Origin: Lysobacteraceae bacterium NML07-0707
GTDB lineage: Bacteria; Pseudomonadota; Gammaproteobacteria; Xanthomonadales; Xanthomonadaceae
Direction of reading: 5' to 3'
DNA length: 64,000 nucleotides
Assembly: GCA_002798295.1 (NCBI GenBank)
Contig: NWQT01000022.1
Span: forward strand, 58,777 to 122,776
In this document: positions 1 to 11,945 of the stretch, one piece after another
Layout of the letters: each line of letters opens with the position of its first letter
Numbering within the stretch: the stretch's first letter is position 1
The notes under the pieces: model-generated
Seen by the model: only the letters and a program-made list of their open reading frames with translations
Told to the model about the DNA's origin: nothing
The model's database searches: none
Position numbers and translations under genes: made by a program

Positions 1-416
1 TTCATGTTGACCACGGCCGGGGTGTTGTCACCGGTGTTCTTGCGGCGGCCTGCCGGGTCGGCCAGCACGCTGGCGCGCAGCTTGTTGTCCGGGTGGTTGT
101 AGGCGCGGCGCACGCCTTCGTTGACCATGTCCTCAACGCTCATGGTGGCATCGTCCCAGCGCACATCCATGCCAACCTCAAGAAACACGGTGACAATGCC
201 GGTGTCCTGGCAAATCGGGCGATGGCCTTCGGCGCACATGCGCGAATTGATGAGAATCTGTGCCATCGCGTCCTTGGCCGCGGGCGATTCCTCGCGCTCG
301 TAGGCGGCGGCCAGATTCTTGATGTAATCGACCGGGTGGTAGTAGCTGATGTATTGCAGGGCATCGGCAACGGACTGGATGAAGTCCTCCTGCCGGATGG
401 AGACGGGCTGGCGCAT
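1..416 (-). CDS. fumA: Fumarate hydratase class I, N-terminal part (runs off window edge)
   Basis: This is the first 138 codons of a class I, iron-sulfur fumarate hydratase, which converts fumarate to malate in the TCA cycle. The gene reads leftwards and its C-terminal part lies outside the window. Visible family blocks are YYHPVDYI (residues 25-32), NSRMCAEG (57-64) and ICQDTG (68-73); Cys69 sits where the family has its first [4Fe-4S] ligand. The ATG at 416 gives the expected short N-terminus before the first helix. It is divergent from the ferredoxin-NADP reductase gene, with about 90 bases between the two starts. The symbol is by family; the local name could differ (fumA/fumB). Confidence 0.9.
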   Translation of the reverse strand, partial: MRQPVSIRQEDFIQSVADALQYISYYHPVDYIKNLAAAYEREESPAAKDAMAQILINSRMCAEGHRPICQDTGIVTVFLEVGMDVRWDDATMSVEDMVNEGVRRAYNHPDNKLRASVLADPAGRRKNTGDNTPAVVNM

Positions 417-504
417 GGGCTGGCTTCCGGGAATTGAAAGCCGGGTATTTTAGCGAACACCTTGGCCGTAAAATGTGCCCCTCCTTTACGCAAGGCAGAT
501 GTCG

Positions 505-1317
505 ATGTCCGAATCCCCCTATCTCACCGAAACCGTGCTGGATGTCCACCACTGGACGGATGCCTATTTCAGCTTCACCACCACCCGTGATGCCGGGCTG
601 CGCTTTGAAAATGGCCAGTTCGTGATGATTGGCCTGGAGGTGGAGCAACCCGATGGCCGCATCAAGCCGCTGGTACGCGCTTATTCGGTCGCCAGTGCCA
701 ACTGGGACGAAACCCTGCACTTTTTCAGCATCAAGGTGCAAGACGGGCCGCTGACCTCGCGGCTGCAACATCTCAAGCCCGGCGACAAATTGCTGGTCAG
801 CCGCAAACCGACCGGCACCTTGCTGATTTCCGACGTGCACCCGGGGCGCAACCTGTTTCTGCTGGGCACCGGCACCGGCCTGGCGCCCTGGCTGTCGGTG
901 GCGCAAGACCCGGAAACCTATGAACGCTTCGAGAAAGTCATTGTCTGCCACGGCGTGCGTGGCGCGGCCGACTTGGCCTATCGCGACTTTTTTGAGCACC
1001 AGCTGCCGAACCATGAGTTCCTGGGTGACATCGTCCGCGACAAGCTGCTGTACTTCCCGGCAGTCTCGCGCGAGCCGTTTGAATACCGCGGCAATGACCA
1101 CCGTGGCCGCATCACCGACATGCTGGCCGATGGCCGCATGACCCGTTTCCTTGGCCTGGAAGCATTGGATGCCAAGCACGACCGCGCCATGATTTGCGGC
1201 AGCCCGGCGATGCTGGCCGATTTCCGCGCCCTGCTCGATGCCCGTGGCCTCACCGCCTCGCCGCGCATCGGCACCGCTGGCGAATACGTGTTCGAGCGTG
1301 CCTTCGTGGAGAAATAA
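505..1317 (+). CDS. fpr: Ferredoxin--NADP reductase
   Basis: A 270-residue FAD flavoprotein that exchanges electrons between NADPH and ferredoxin or flavodoxin in the cytoplasm. It shows the FAD-binding RAYS motif (residues 58-61), the nucleotide-binding GTGTGLAPWLS stretch, the MICGSPAM motif and a C-terminal GEYVFERAFVEK tail typical of bacterial subclass I reductases. Length fits Fpr (about 260). Three starts are possible (475, 499, 505). I prefer 505 because AAGG lies 9 bases upstream, whereas it is only 3 bases from the ATG at 499. It stands alone, divergent from the fumarase; M3 peptidase follows in the same direction after an 87-base gap. Confidence 0.88.
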   Translation: MSESPYLTETVLDVHHWTDAYFSFTTTRDAGLRFENGQFVMIGLEVEQPDGRIKPLVRAYSVASANWDETLHFFSIKVQDGPLTSRLQHLKPGDKLLVSRKPTGTLLISDVHPGRNLFLLGTGTGLAPWLSVAQDPETYERFEKVIVCHGVRGAADLAYRDFFEHQLPNHEFLGDIVRDKLLYFPAVSREPFEYRGNDHRGRITDMLADGRMTRFLGLEALDAKHDRAMICGSPAMLADFRALLDARGLTASPRIGTAGEYVFERAFVEK

Positions 1318-1404
1318 GCGCCGCGCTTGTCGATTGTTTGCGTCTTACCCACAACGATGCGTTACCCTGAAATATTCCGTCCCACACCAGATAAAGGTTT
1401 GTCG

Positions 1405-3609
1405 ATGAAGCTACCCATCTCGCCCCGCCCGCTTGCTGCCGCCCTCTCGCTGGCACTGGCCACCACCGTTCTTGGCGCCTGCGCGACCACGCCTTCGGCC
1501 AGCGCCGGCAAGTCTGCCGCCAGCAGCAACGTCGCCAGGGCCGATAACCCCTTCTTCCAGGCCAGCCCGCTGCCGCTGCAATACCCGCAGTTTGACAAAA
1601 TTCGCGACCAGCACTTTGCGGCAGCCTTCGACCAGGGCATGGCCGAGCAGCTCAAGGAGGTGGAAGCCATCGCCAACAATCCGGCTGCACCGACCTTTGA
1701 AAACACCATCGTGGCCATGGAAAACTCTGGCCAAACTCTGGGACGCGCCACTGCGGTGTTCTTCAACCTCAGCAGCACCGATACCAATGACGTACGCAAA
1801 AAACTGCAATCAGACTACGCGCCGAAGTTCTCCGCCCACAGCGATGCCATCCGCCTGAACCCGAAGCTGTTTGCCCGCATCAAGGCGCTGTACGAAAGCC
1901 GCAGCACCCTGGGGCTGGACGCCGAAAGCCTGCGTCTGGTTGAGCGCTATCACGATGATTTCGTGCGTGCCGGTGCGGCACTGGATGAGGCGCAAAAGAC
2001 CCGGATGCGCGAAATCAATACCCGCATGGCCGCGCTCGGCACCCAGTTCAGCCAGAACGTGCTGGCTGAAGTCAATGACTCTGCCGTGGTAGTCGATAGC
2101 CGTGCGGAACTTGCCGGCCTTACCGATGCGCAGATTGAAGCCGCAGCTGCAGCCGCCAAATCGCGTGGCCTGGATGGCAAATACGTCATCACCCTGCTCA
2201 ATACCACCGGCCAGCCGCCGCTGTCGCAGCTGGAAAACCGCGCCCTGCGCGAGCGCATCCACAAGGCTTCGGTCAACCGTGGCAGCCGTGGCAACCAGTG
2301 GGACAACACCGCCATCGTCGCGGAAATGACCCGTCTGCGCGCCGAGCGCGCCAAGCTGCTGGGCTACCCGGATTTCGCCAGCTTCTCGCTGGCCAACCAG
2401 ACCGCAGGCAACAAGGAAGCCGTCAACCGCATGCTTGAGCAACTGGCTCCAGCGGCAGTGGCCAATGCCCGTCGCGAAGGCGCCGAGTTGCAGGCACTGA
2501 TTGATGCCGAACAAAAGGCCAAGGGCGAGCCGAGCTTCCAGCTCGAAGCCTGGGACTGGGACTTCTACAGCGAAAAACTGCGCAAGGCCAAGTACGATTT
2601 TGACGCCGCCGAGCTCAAGCCGTATCTGGAAATGAAGTCGGTGCTGGAAAACGGCGTGTTCTTTGCCGCCAACAAGTTCTACGGCATCAGCTTCAAGGAG
2701 CGCACCGACCTGCCCAAATACCATCCCGATACCTGGGTATATGACGTCATCGACCGTGACGGCAGTCAGCTCGCCATCTTCATCTTCGACCCGTATGCGC
2801 GTGATTCCAAGCGCGGCGGTGCCTGGATGAACAGCTATGTGCAGCAATCGCGCCTGGAAGGCAGCAAGCCGGTGGTCGCCAACCACCAGAACATCACCAA
2901 GCCACCGGCAGGTGAGCCGACCCTGCTGACCTGGGACGAAGTCACCACCATGTTCCACGAGTTCGGCCACGCCCTGCACGGCATGTTCTCGAACGTGACC
3001 TACCCGTATTTCTCCGGCACCAGTGTGCCGCGCGACTTTGTGGAATTCCCCTCGCAGGTCAATGAAATGTGGGCTGACTGGCCGGAAGTCCTCGCCAACT
3101 ATGCCAAGCACCACCAGACTGGCGCGCCCATGCCGGCTGCACTTTTGCAAAAGGTCGAAGCCGCCAGCAAGTTCAACGAAGGCTTCCGCACCACCGAATA
3201 CCTTGGCGCCGCCCTGCTCGACCAGCGCTGGCACCAGGTGCCGGCCGACAAGCTGCCGCAGGCTGCCAACGTGATTGGCTATGAAGTACAAGCGCTCAAG
3301 GACGTGGGTCTTGATTACGCCGTGGTGCCGCCACGCTACCGCACCACCTACTTCAGCCACATCATGGGCGGCTATGCCGCCGGCTATTACGCCTATATCT
3401 GGTCGGAAGTGCTCGATGCCAATACCGTGAAATGGATTCGCGACAACGGCGGCCTGACCCGCACCAACGGCGACCGCCTGCGTGACCGCCTGCTCTCGCA
3501 AGGCGGCAGCAAGGACGCAATGGCGCTGTTCCGCGACTTCACCGGCGGCAAGGAACCGCAAATCCAACCGCTGCTGGAACGCCGCGGCCTGGATACCAAG
3601 AGTCAATAA
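1405..3609 (+). CDS. dcp: M3 family peptidyl-dipeptidase, lipoprotein
   Basis: A 734-residue zinc metallopeptidase of family M3 (dipeptidyl carboxypeptidase/oligopeptidase type), which removes dipeptides from C-termini of oligopeptides. The zinc site HEFGH is at residues 518-522, inside TMFHEFGHALHGMF. The N-terminus is a signal peptide ending in a lipobox (LGAC), so the protein is probably exported and lipid-anchored, unlike cytosolic E. coli Dcp. The start at 1405 is chosen because it begins directly with the signal peptide; the upstream in-frame ATG at 1327 would add 26 residues with no export signal. No operon partner is obvious: the next 800 bases hold only mobile-element debris. Confidence 0.92.
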   Translation: MKLPISPRPLAAALSLALATTVLGACATTPSASAGKSAASSNVARADNPFFQASPLPLQYPQFDKIRDQHFAAAFDQGMAEQLKEVEAIANNPAAPTFENTIVAMENSGQTLGRATAVFFNLSSTDTNDVRKKLQSDYAPKFSAHSDAIRLNPKLFARIKALYESRSTLGLDAESLRLVERYHDDFVRAGAALDEAQKTRMREINTRMAALGTQFSQNVLAEVNDSAVVVDSRAELAGLTDAQIEAAAAAAKSRGLDGKYVITLLNTTGQPPLSQLENRALRERIHKASVNRGSRGNQWDNTAIVAEMTRLRAERAKLLGYPDFASFSLANQTAGNKEAVNRMLEQLAPAAVANARREGAELQALIDAEQKAKGEPSFQLEAWDWDFYSEKLRKAKYDFDAAELKPYLEMKSVLENGVFFAANKFYGISFKERTDLPKYHPDTWVYDVIDRDGSQLAIFIFDPYARDSKRGGAWMNSYVQQSRLEGSKPVVANHQNITKPPAGEPTLLTWDEVTTMFHEFGHALHGMFSNVTYPYFSGTSVPRDFVEFPSQVNEMWADWPEVLANYAKHHQTGAPMPAALLQKVEAASKFNEGFRTTEYLGAALLDQRWHQVPADKLPQAANVIGYEVQALKDVGLDYAVVPPRYRTTYFSHIMGGYAAGYYAYIWSEVLDANTVKWIRDNGGLTRTNGDRLRDRLLSQGGSKDAMALFRDFTGGKEPQIQPLLERRGLDTKSQ

Positions 3610-3617
3610 GCGCCCTT

Positions 3618-3778
3618 AAAGCCTGTTCAGAGGCTTCTAGCGTAACCGTTTTTCAAGAAAATCCGTGTATGTACAGACGGGAGTACTTGCAAGATTGAAC
3701 ACCTTGCGAGTATTTCCAACGCTGCAGAAGCGGCTTTTAACCGAAAGACGCCCGCGACCTAGCCTTTGAACAGGCTTT
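3618..3778. repeat. 161-bp element with 18-bp terminal inverted repeats (MITE-like)
   Basis: The left arm at 3618-3635 (AAAGCCTGTTCAGAGGCT) and the right arm at 3761-3778 are inverted copies that match at 17 of 18 positions. The 125 bases between them contain no plausible gene. It lies just after the M3 peptidase stop and just before a transposase remnant. The structure resembles a miniature inverted-repeat element or the two ends of a lost insertion sequence. The T-run at 3776-3780 could also let the right end act as a weak terminator. No target-site duplication was recognised. Confidence 0.55.
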
Positions 3779-3849
3779 TTGCTGCCTGTGCGGCAGTGAA
3801 CCCCATTACTCATGTGCGAAACCTGCCCTGCAATTTTTAGGGCACGTCA

Positions 3850-4376
3850 TCAAATCATCCAAATGATGGCCGAGACGAGGTGGATGGCGCCCAGGAAGTT
3901 ACATGCCGTCTTGTCATAACGCGTAGCAATGGCACGCCATTGCTTCAGGCGGGCAAAGAAGTTCTCAATAGCGTTGACGTGCCTTGTAAAGTGCCGCGTC
4001 GCACTCGCGCTGCGCTTTGTTGCGGCTACGTGATGGAATCACTACCTGCTTGCCCGCAGCCCACAAGGGCTCAATCACTCTGCTATGCGCAGCATAGGCC
4101 TTGTCGGCAATCACCGTTTTGCCTGAATTGCCCGGCAACAATGCGTCTGCGTCCTCCAAGTCGTGCGCCTGCCCAGGGGAGTGGGATTACCGAGCGCATC
4201 GATGGTGGCGTGAATTTTGGAACTTACCCCCCCCCTCGGCTGCGACTGATCGCTTTGACCACCTTGGTTTTTTTAGCCCCGGCGCTGTGCTGGTGTGCTC
4301 GCACAAGGGTGGCGTCAATCATTACCCACTCGTTGTCGGCATCCTGTGCCAATGCCGCAAAGACACGTTATGATGC
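3850..4376 (-). pseudogene. Degraded IS5-family transposase (IS427-like group)
   Basis: Read leftwards, fragments in different frames resemble an IS5-family DDE transposase: DADNEWVMIDATLVRAHQH, then SSKIHATIDALGNP, then GQAHDLEDADALLP followed by KTVIADKAY, and finally AIENFFARLKQWRAIATRYD ending at the stop 3850-3852. The N-terminal part is absent. Frames break at a run of nine C at 4227-4235, again around 4180 with loss of the strand between GNP and GQAHDLE, and again near 3975 with one extra base. It cannot make a working transposase. It separates the M3 peptidase gene from truD; the rest of the 3610-4422 gap holds only the inverted-repeat element and nothing else I recognise. Confidence 0.85.
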
Positions 4377-4422
4377 AATGCAGTGAAAGTCAGACATTCG
4401 ACCGTCATTCAAGATAGAACAC

Positions 4423-5439
4423 TCAAATAGAAGCAGTGTTTTTTTCAAGCAACTCACGCAATACGGTGGTGGCGTAGCTGCCGGGGGGCAGTTGGAAAGC
4501 TAGCTGCAATACCTCAGGCGCCAACCATTGCCAAGTGAAGTTTTCCGGCATCAGCCGCAGGCTGCGGCGTTCTTGTTTCAGGCCAGCTTGTTCCAGCCCC
4601 TCACACAAGTCTGGATACTGGGCTGCGATACGGGTTTCAAGGGCTGCAAGCGGTTGCTGGGAGCGTAGCTCACCGCGTCCCCAAAGTGCGCCGGTGGGGT
4701 GAATATCGAATGCCGCCAGGCGCGCCTGTATTGCCGCGTCCAGTGGCTCGGGGCCGAAGATACTCTGGCTGCCCGCCAGCATGAACACTTCACCTTCGAG
4801 CGCCTGATTCCAGTTGCCCGCCTGCACCCGCGTAGCCAGTATCTGGTTGAAGATTTCCGAGCGTGCGGCCGAAAGCAGTATCGAGCGCAGTTCGCGCTTT
4901 ACCCGCCGCCCGGCAAACATGGCGCGGGCTTTTTGCAGATTCTCGCCATCGCGGCCAAAGCGTTGCTCGCCAAAGTAATTGGGCACGCCCTGTGCAGCGA
5001 TGCGGCCAAGACGCGCTTCGATGGCTTCGCGTTCACCAGCGACTTCGCGCAGGCATAGCACAAAACGGTTGCCTGCCAATGCGCCACGCGGCAGTTTGCG
5101 GCTATGCCAGTGGCTGGCCAAAAGGCGGATGCCCTCTTGTGCTAGTCCGGCCAAGTCCGGCGCGGTCTTCCTGGGCAGCCATACCGAAAAGCGCTGACGG
5201 GTCACGGCGTTACGGTCTTTCAAGCCGGCATAGGACACGGCCGAATCAGCCACGCCTGCCCAGCGGGCGATTTTTTGTGCGACTTCTGCGGTGTTTTTCT
5301 CGCGTTTTTCAATGCTGAGCAGCAGGTGTTCGCCGCTGCCGCTGGCAGGGAAGCTGTCGATTTCCTCGACGAAAAAATCTTCCGGTTGGCTGCGGATTTT
5401 TGCCCGCATTACCGGCTCGCCATGGGCATAGGCCAGCAT
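4423..5439 (-). CDS. truD: tRNA pseudouridine(13) synthase TruD
   Basis: A 338-residue pseudouridine synthase that modifies U13 of tRNA-Glu. The family signature AGLKDRNAVTRQ is at residues 71-82, with the catalytic Asp at 75 (Asp80 in E. coli). NYFGEQRFG and the C-terminal LPPGSYATTVLREL block are also TruD-typical, and the length is near the usual 340-350. The ATG at 5439 follows the ispF stop with one base between, so translation is probably coupled. This is the last gene of the pyrG-to-truD cluster; downstream is transposase debris rather than the surE and pcm genes that follow truD in many gammaproteobacteria. Confidence 0.95.
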   Translation of the reverse strand: MLAYAHGEPVMRAKIRSQPEDFFVEEIDSFPASGSGEHLLLSIEKREKNTAEVAQKIARWAGVADSAVSYAGLKDRNAVTRQRFSVWLPRKTAPDLAGLAQEGIRLLASHWHSRKLPRGALAGNRFVLCLREVAGEREAIEARLGRIAAQGVPNYFGEQRFGRDGENLQKARAMFAGRRVKRELRSILLSAARSEIFNQILATRVQAGNWNQALEGEVFMLAGSQSIFGPEPLDAAIQARLAAFDIHPTGALWGRGELRSQQPLAALETRIAAQYPDLCEGLEQAGLKQERRSLRLMPENFTWQWLAPEVLQLAFQLPPGSYATTVLRELLEKNTASI

Positions 5440-5440
5440 G

Positions 5441-5920
5441 TCAATCGCTCAGCAACAAACAAACCGCCATCGCGGCGATGCCTTCACTGCGCCCGGTAAA
5501 GCCAAGTTTCTCGGTGGTAGTGGCCTTGATGCTGACCGCATCTGGCGACACATCCAGCTCGGCGGCCAGCAATTCACGCATGGCCGCGGCATGCGGGCCG
5601 ACCTTGGGGCGCTCACACATCACGGTGATATCGGCATTGCCTACGCGCCAACCGCGCTCGGCCAGCAAACGATGGCAATGGCGCAAGAAATCGATGCTGG
5701 CGGCATCCTTCCAGCGCATGTCGCTGGGGGGAAAGTGCTGGCCAATATCGCCCAGCGCCAGTGCGCCAAGCAGCGCATCGCAAAGCGCGTGAATGATGAC
5801 ATCGCCATCGCTATGCGCCTGAACGCCGTGGCTATGCGCCACACGTACGCCGCCCAGCATGATGTGGTCGCCCTCGCCAAAGGCGTGTACGTCAAACCCT
5901 TGTCCGATACGGATATTCAT
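5441..5920 (-). CDS. ispF: 2-C-methyl-D-erythritol 2,4-cyclodiphosphate synthase
   Basis: A 159-residue enzyme of the non-mevalonate (MEP) isoprenoid pathway that cyclises CDP-methylerythritol 2-phosphate. Metal ligands are visible as D10 and H12 in GFDVHAF and H44 in the [18 protein letters not shown] block; [11 protein letters not shown] and the C-terminal [13 protein letters not shown] also match the family. It starts inside the last codons of ispD (ATGA overlap, 5917-5920) and ends one base before truD, so the two pathway enzymes IspD and IspF are co-translated. Confidence 0.97.
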   Translation of the reverse strand: MNIRIGQGFDVHAFGEGDHIMLGGVRVAHSHGVQAHSDGDVIIHALCDALLGALALGDIGQHFPPSDMRWKDAASIDFLRHCHRLLAERGWRVGNADITVMCERPKVGPHAAAMRELLAAELDVSPDAVSIKATTTEKLGFTGRSEGIAAMAVCLLLSD

Positions 5921-6627
5921 GAGTGCTCGCTTTCTTTCAGCCAGGCAAAGCGTGCCAGGTCTGCCGGCGTGGTGATTTTGAAGTTGTCCTCGCGGCCTTC
6001 TACCAGCAGGACTTTTTCGCCGGCAAGTTCCATCGCCATGGCCTCATCGGTCACTTCAATGCCCTGGCTGGCAGCGGCGGCCAAGGCATTGGCCAGCGCT
6101 TTGCGCGCAAATGCCTGCGGGGTCAGCGCCCGCCATAGCGCCTGGCGTGGTTCGGTGGCAAGCACCTGCCCTGCCCTATCGGCGCGCTTGAGCGTATCGC
6201 GTAGTGGCGCGGCCAGAAGTGCACCGGCATGGTGCTGCAAGGCGGCAAGCAGCGCGTCCACATCCGCATGGGCAAGATTGGGACGCGCCGCATCGTGCAC
6301 CAGCACGATATCGGTATCAGCCACGTCTGCCGGCAAAGCCGAAAGCCCGTTGGCCACCGACTCCGCCCGGCTTGCGCCGCCCAAGGTGCGTAATACCGGC
6401 TTGCCGTGGCAAGTCTGCGGCAGGACAACCGGGCATTCGCCATTGGCAGGCAATACCAGCACCACACCGGCAATGCCCGGATGAGTCAACAGTGCCTCCA
6501 GGGTGTGCAACAGCACGGGTTTGTCCGCCACCGGCAAATACTGTTTGGGCGTATCACCGCCAAAACGGCTGCCGCTTCCGGCAGCCGGAATCACACACCA
6601 GCAGGGTTTGAAGTCCGCGCTGCTCAC
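5917..6627 (-). CDS. ispD: 2-C-methyl-D-erythritol 4-phosphate cytidylyltransferase
   Basis: A 236-residue cytidylyltransferase making CDP-methylerythritol in the MEP pathway. The nucleotide-binding loop [10 protein letters not shown] is at residues 14-23, with K28 in TPKQYLP and the VHDAARPN motif in the middle of the protein. Length is as expected. It overlaps ftsB by four bases upstream and ispF by four bases downstream, giving a tightly coupled ftsB-ispD-ispF-truD block. Confidence 0.97.
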   Translation of the reverse strand: MSSADFKPCWCVIPAAGSGSRFGGDTPKQYLPVADKPVLLHTLEALLTHPGIAGVVLVLPANGECPVVLPQTCHGKPVLRTLGGASRAESVANGLSALPADVADTDIVLVHDAARPNLAHADVDALLAALQHHAGALLAAPLRDTLKRADRAGQVLATEPRQALWRALTPQAFARKALANALAAAASQGIEVTDEAMAMELAGEKVLLVEGREDNFKITTPADLARFAWLKESEHS

Positions 6628-6938
6628 TGCCCTTGCCCGGCCTGCTCGTCCACTACCCGGTAAAAAACTTCACCGGGCTTGATCAGGCCGAACTCATCGC
6701 GCGCACGCTCTTCAATCGCTGCGCCTTCGGAAGTCAGCCCCTTGAGGTCATCGACTTCTGCGGCCAGTGCCTCATTGCGCAGTTGGAGACGCTGGTTTTT
6801 TTCTTGCTGCGCCTCAAGTTGCGCGGCAAGTTCGGCGACTTCCCGCTTGCCACCGACGCCAAACCATAGCTGATACTGTAGCCAGGCCAGCAAGCCCAGC
6901 AGTATCAACGCGATGAGCGCCAGATGGCGTTTTTGCAT
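6624..6938 (-). CDS. ftsB: Cell division protein FtsB
   Basis: A 104-residue bitopic membrane protein of the FtsQLB divisome complex. It has one N-terminal transmembrane segment (about residues 7-22, LALIALILLGLLAWLQYQLW) followed by a coiled coil (about 35-70, rich in E, Q, L and R) and the short C-terminal segment with RARDEFGLIKPGE that is typical of FtsB. Its place between eno and ispD is the classic gammaproteobacterial position. Eight bases separate it from the eno stop. Confidence 0.95.
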   Translation of the reverse strand: MQKRHLALIALILLGLLAWLQYQLWFGVGGKREVAELAAQLEAQQEKNQRLQLRNEALAAEVDDLKGLTSEGAAIEERARDEFGLIKPGEVFYRVVDEQAGQGQ

Positions 6939-6946
6939 GATGAGGC

Positions 6947-9090
<2,144 letters not shown>

Positions 9091-9111
9091 GCCTGCCTCA
9101 TATCGTAAAAG

Positions 9112-9765
9112 TCATACGCCATAACGGCTCCGCAAAGACTTTCGATGTGCATCTTTACGTGTCCGTCCGGCTTGACTCAGGCGCGATAGTCTCTCACAAA
9201 TCACCAAGCATTCTTGCTCACTCAACACTTGTTGGCTAAACGAAAGAATGTAATCGGCATAGTCATCCAGATAGCACACTTGTGCAGGCATATTGGTCTT
9301 AAACTGCGCATTACCTGCAAAAACTACGACAGAGTGAACTTGCCCTGCGGAAAGCCCCAGCATTCGCTCCAATGCTTTTTGATGACGGTAGTTCTGATGC
9401 AATGGATTCTGGAACCTGCGCTTTACTTTTGGAAAAACCTGAGTCCATTCACGTTGACGCTCGCCACCAAAAATCCATCCCCCCATGTTTTTGGTTTCCA
9501 ATGCAAATACGCCGTAAACGGAAACATAGACATGGTCAATTTGAGTTAAGCCTTTTTCATCATCCAAAACCAAATCTTCAAACACTCGATACACACTGGA
9601 ATCAAGTGTTCGCGCAGTTTTTCGTCTGACTCGCCTCTCCCCCAAAGCACCTTTAAGCCTTGGATGAGAAGCAAGCCAGCGTAGAAAAGGCAAAAGAAAC
9701 AAAAGCGGCAACAGCCACCAAGACTCCTTCAAAAAAGCAATTGCAAAAGGCAGACCATCGGCCAT
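9112..9765 (-). CDS. Membrane-anchored NERD (nuclease-related) domain protein
   Basis: A 217-residue protein with one hydrophobic segment (about residues 15-32) followed by a NERD domain. Residues resembling the restriction-endonuclease-like core are E43 in GALGERRVR, D77 in TQIDHVYV, and E90 and K92 in ALETKNMGGWI, so the catalytic D-ExK pattern looks intact. Function is not known; the family is proposed to process or bind DNA. I chose the ATG at 9765; the GTG at 9780 is also in frame. The gene is markedly AT-rich (for example 9541-9600 is about 37% GC against about 60% around it) and sits between pyrG and kdsA, suggesting acquisition by transfer. Confidence 0.75.
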   Translation of the reverse strand: MADGLPFAIAFLKESWWLLPLLFLLPFLRWLASHPRLKGALGERRVRRKTARTLDSSVYRVFEDLVLDDEKGLTQIDHVYVSVYGVFALETKNMGGWIFGGERQREWTQVFPKVKRRFQNPLHQNYRHQKALERMLGLSAGQVHSVVVFAGNAQFKTNMPAQVCYLDDYADYILSFSQQVLSEQECLVICERLSRLSQAGRTRKDAHRKSLRSRYGV

Positions 9766-9780
9766 TGTCGAATATCCCAC

Positions 9781-11493
<1,713 letters not shown>

Positions 11494-11516
11494 TCATCTT
11501 GAGTTAAGTGCCAGCG

Positions 11517-11553
11517 ATAAAAAAGCCGATGGCACTAGCACGGCCATCGGCTT
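11517..11553 (-). terminator. Rho-independent terminator after the 78-residue secreted protein
   Basis: An 11-bp perfect stem (arms 11523-11533 and 11543-11553, loop of nine) is followed on the minus strand by a run of six T (11519-11524, partly within the stem foot). It lies just downstream of the small secreted protein gene and upstream of pyrG, so it isolates pyrG from that gene. Confidence 0.85.
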
Positions 11554-11569
11554 GATTGGGCAGCTTCTG

Positions 11570-11806
11570 TCACTGCGGGCGGCGCTCGTCCTCTTCCTTT
11601 TCGCGCTCATCGCCGGTGCGATTGGCACGACGCTCGGCGCGGCGCTTTTCGGCAGCTTCAGCTTCTGCGCGCTTTTGTTCTTCGCTCTTTTGCTCCTGAC
11701 CTTGTTGACTGTCCTGTTTTTGCGGGGTCTGTTGCGCCAATACCTGACCTGCCAGCAGACCCAAAGCCGTACCCAGACCCAAGACCATCAAAGTTCTGTG
11801 TTTCAT
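11570..11806 (-). CDS. Small secreted, highly charged protein of unknown function
   Basis: A 78-residue protein with a clear signal peptide (residues 1-24, MKHRTLM then a Leu/Gly-rich core, predicted cleavage after VLA). The mature part is about 54 residues of Gln, Glu, Lys, Arg and Asp with almost no hydrophobic residues, so it is probably disordered or a short charged helix in the periplasm. I do not recognise a family. The ATG at 11806 is chosen because it starts the signal peptide; an upstream in-frame start at 11836 only lengthens the leader. The gene has its own strong terminator and is divergent from parE. Confidence 0.65.
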   Translation of the reverse strand: MKHRTLMVLGLGTALGLLAGQVLAQQTPQKQDSQQGQEQKSEEQKRAEAEAAEKRRAERRANRTGDEREKEEDERRPQ

Positions 11807-11945
11807 GATGTACTCCTGTTTATCCAACGCATTCACCCTAATGGTTCAATGCTGAACCCCGGCAAAGGAAAAAATAGCATCCGGATGCTGCAAGCTGGCA
11901 CGCAGTCCCCTATCCTTGGTCGCTTTCCGCCTGCACAAAGTGCCG

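Noticed and set aside
1810..3606. Long antisense open frame (about 598 codons) opposite the M3 peptidase
   Set aside because: Same reason: low stop density in high-GC DNA. The sense frame contains HEFGH and a signal peptide.
3965..4159. A small intact minus-strand ORF (64 codons) as a gene of its own
   Set aside because: It is one frame segment of the broken IS5-family transposase; neighbouring frames continue the same protein.
9112..9765. A restriction-modification or toxin-antitoxin system around the NERD gene
   Set aside because: No methylase, specificity or antitoxin partner is nearby; the neighbours are core metabolic genes.
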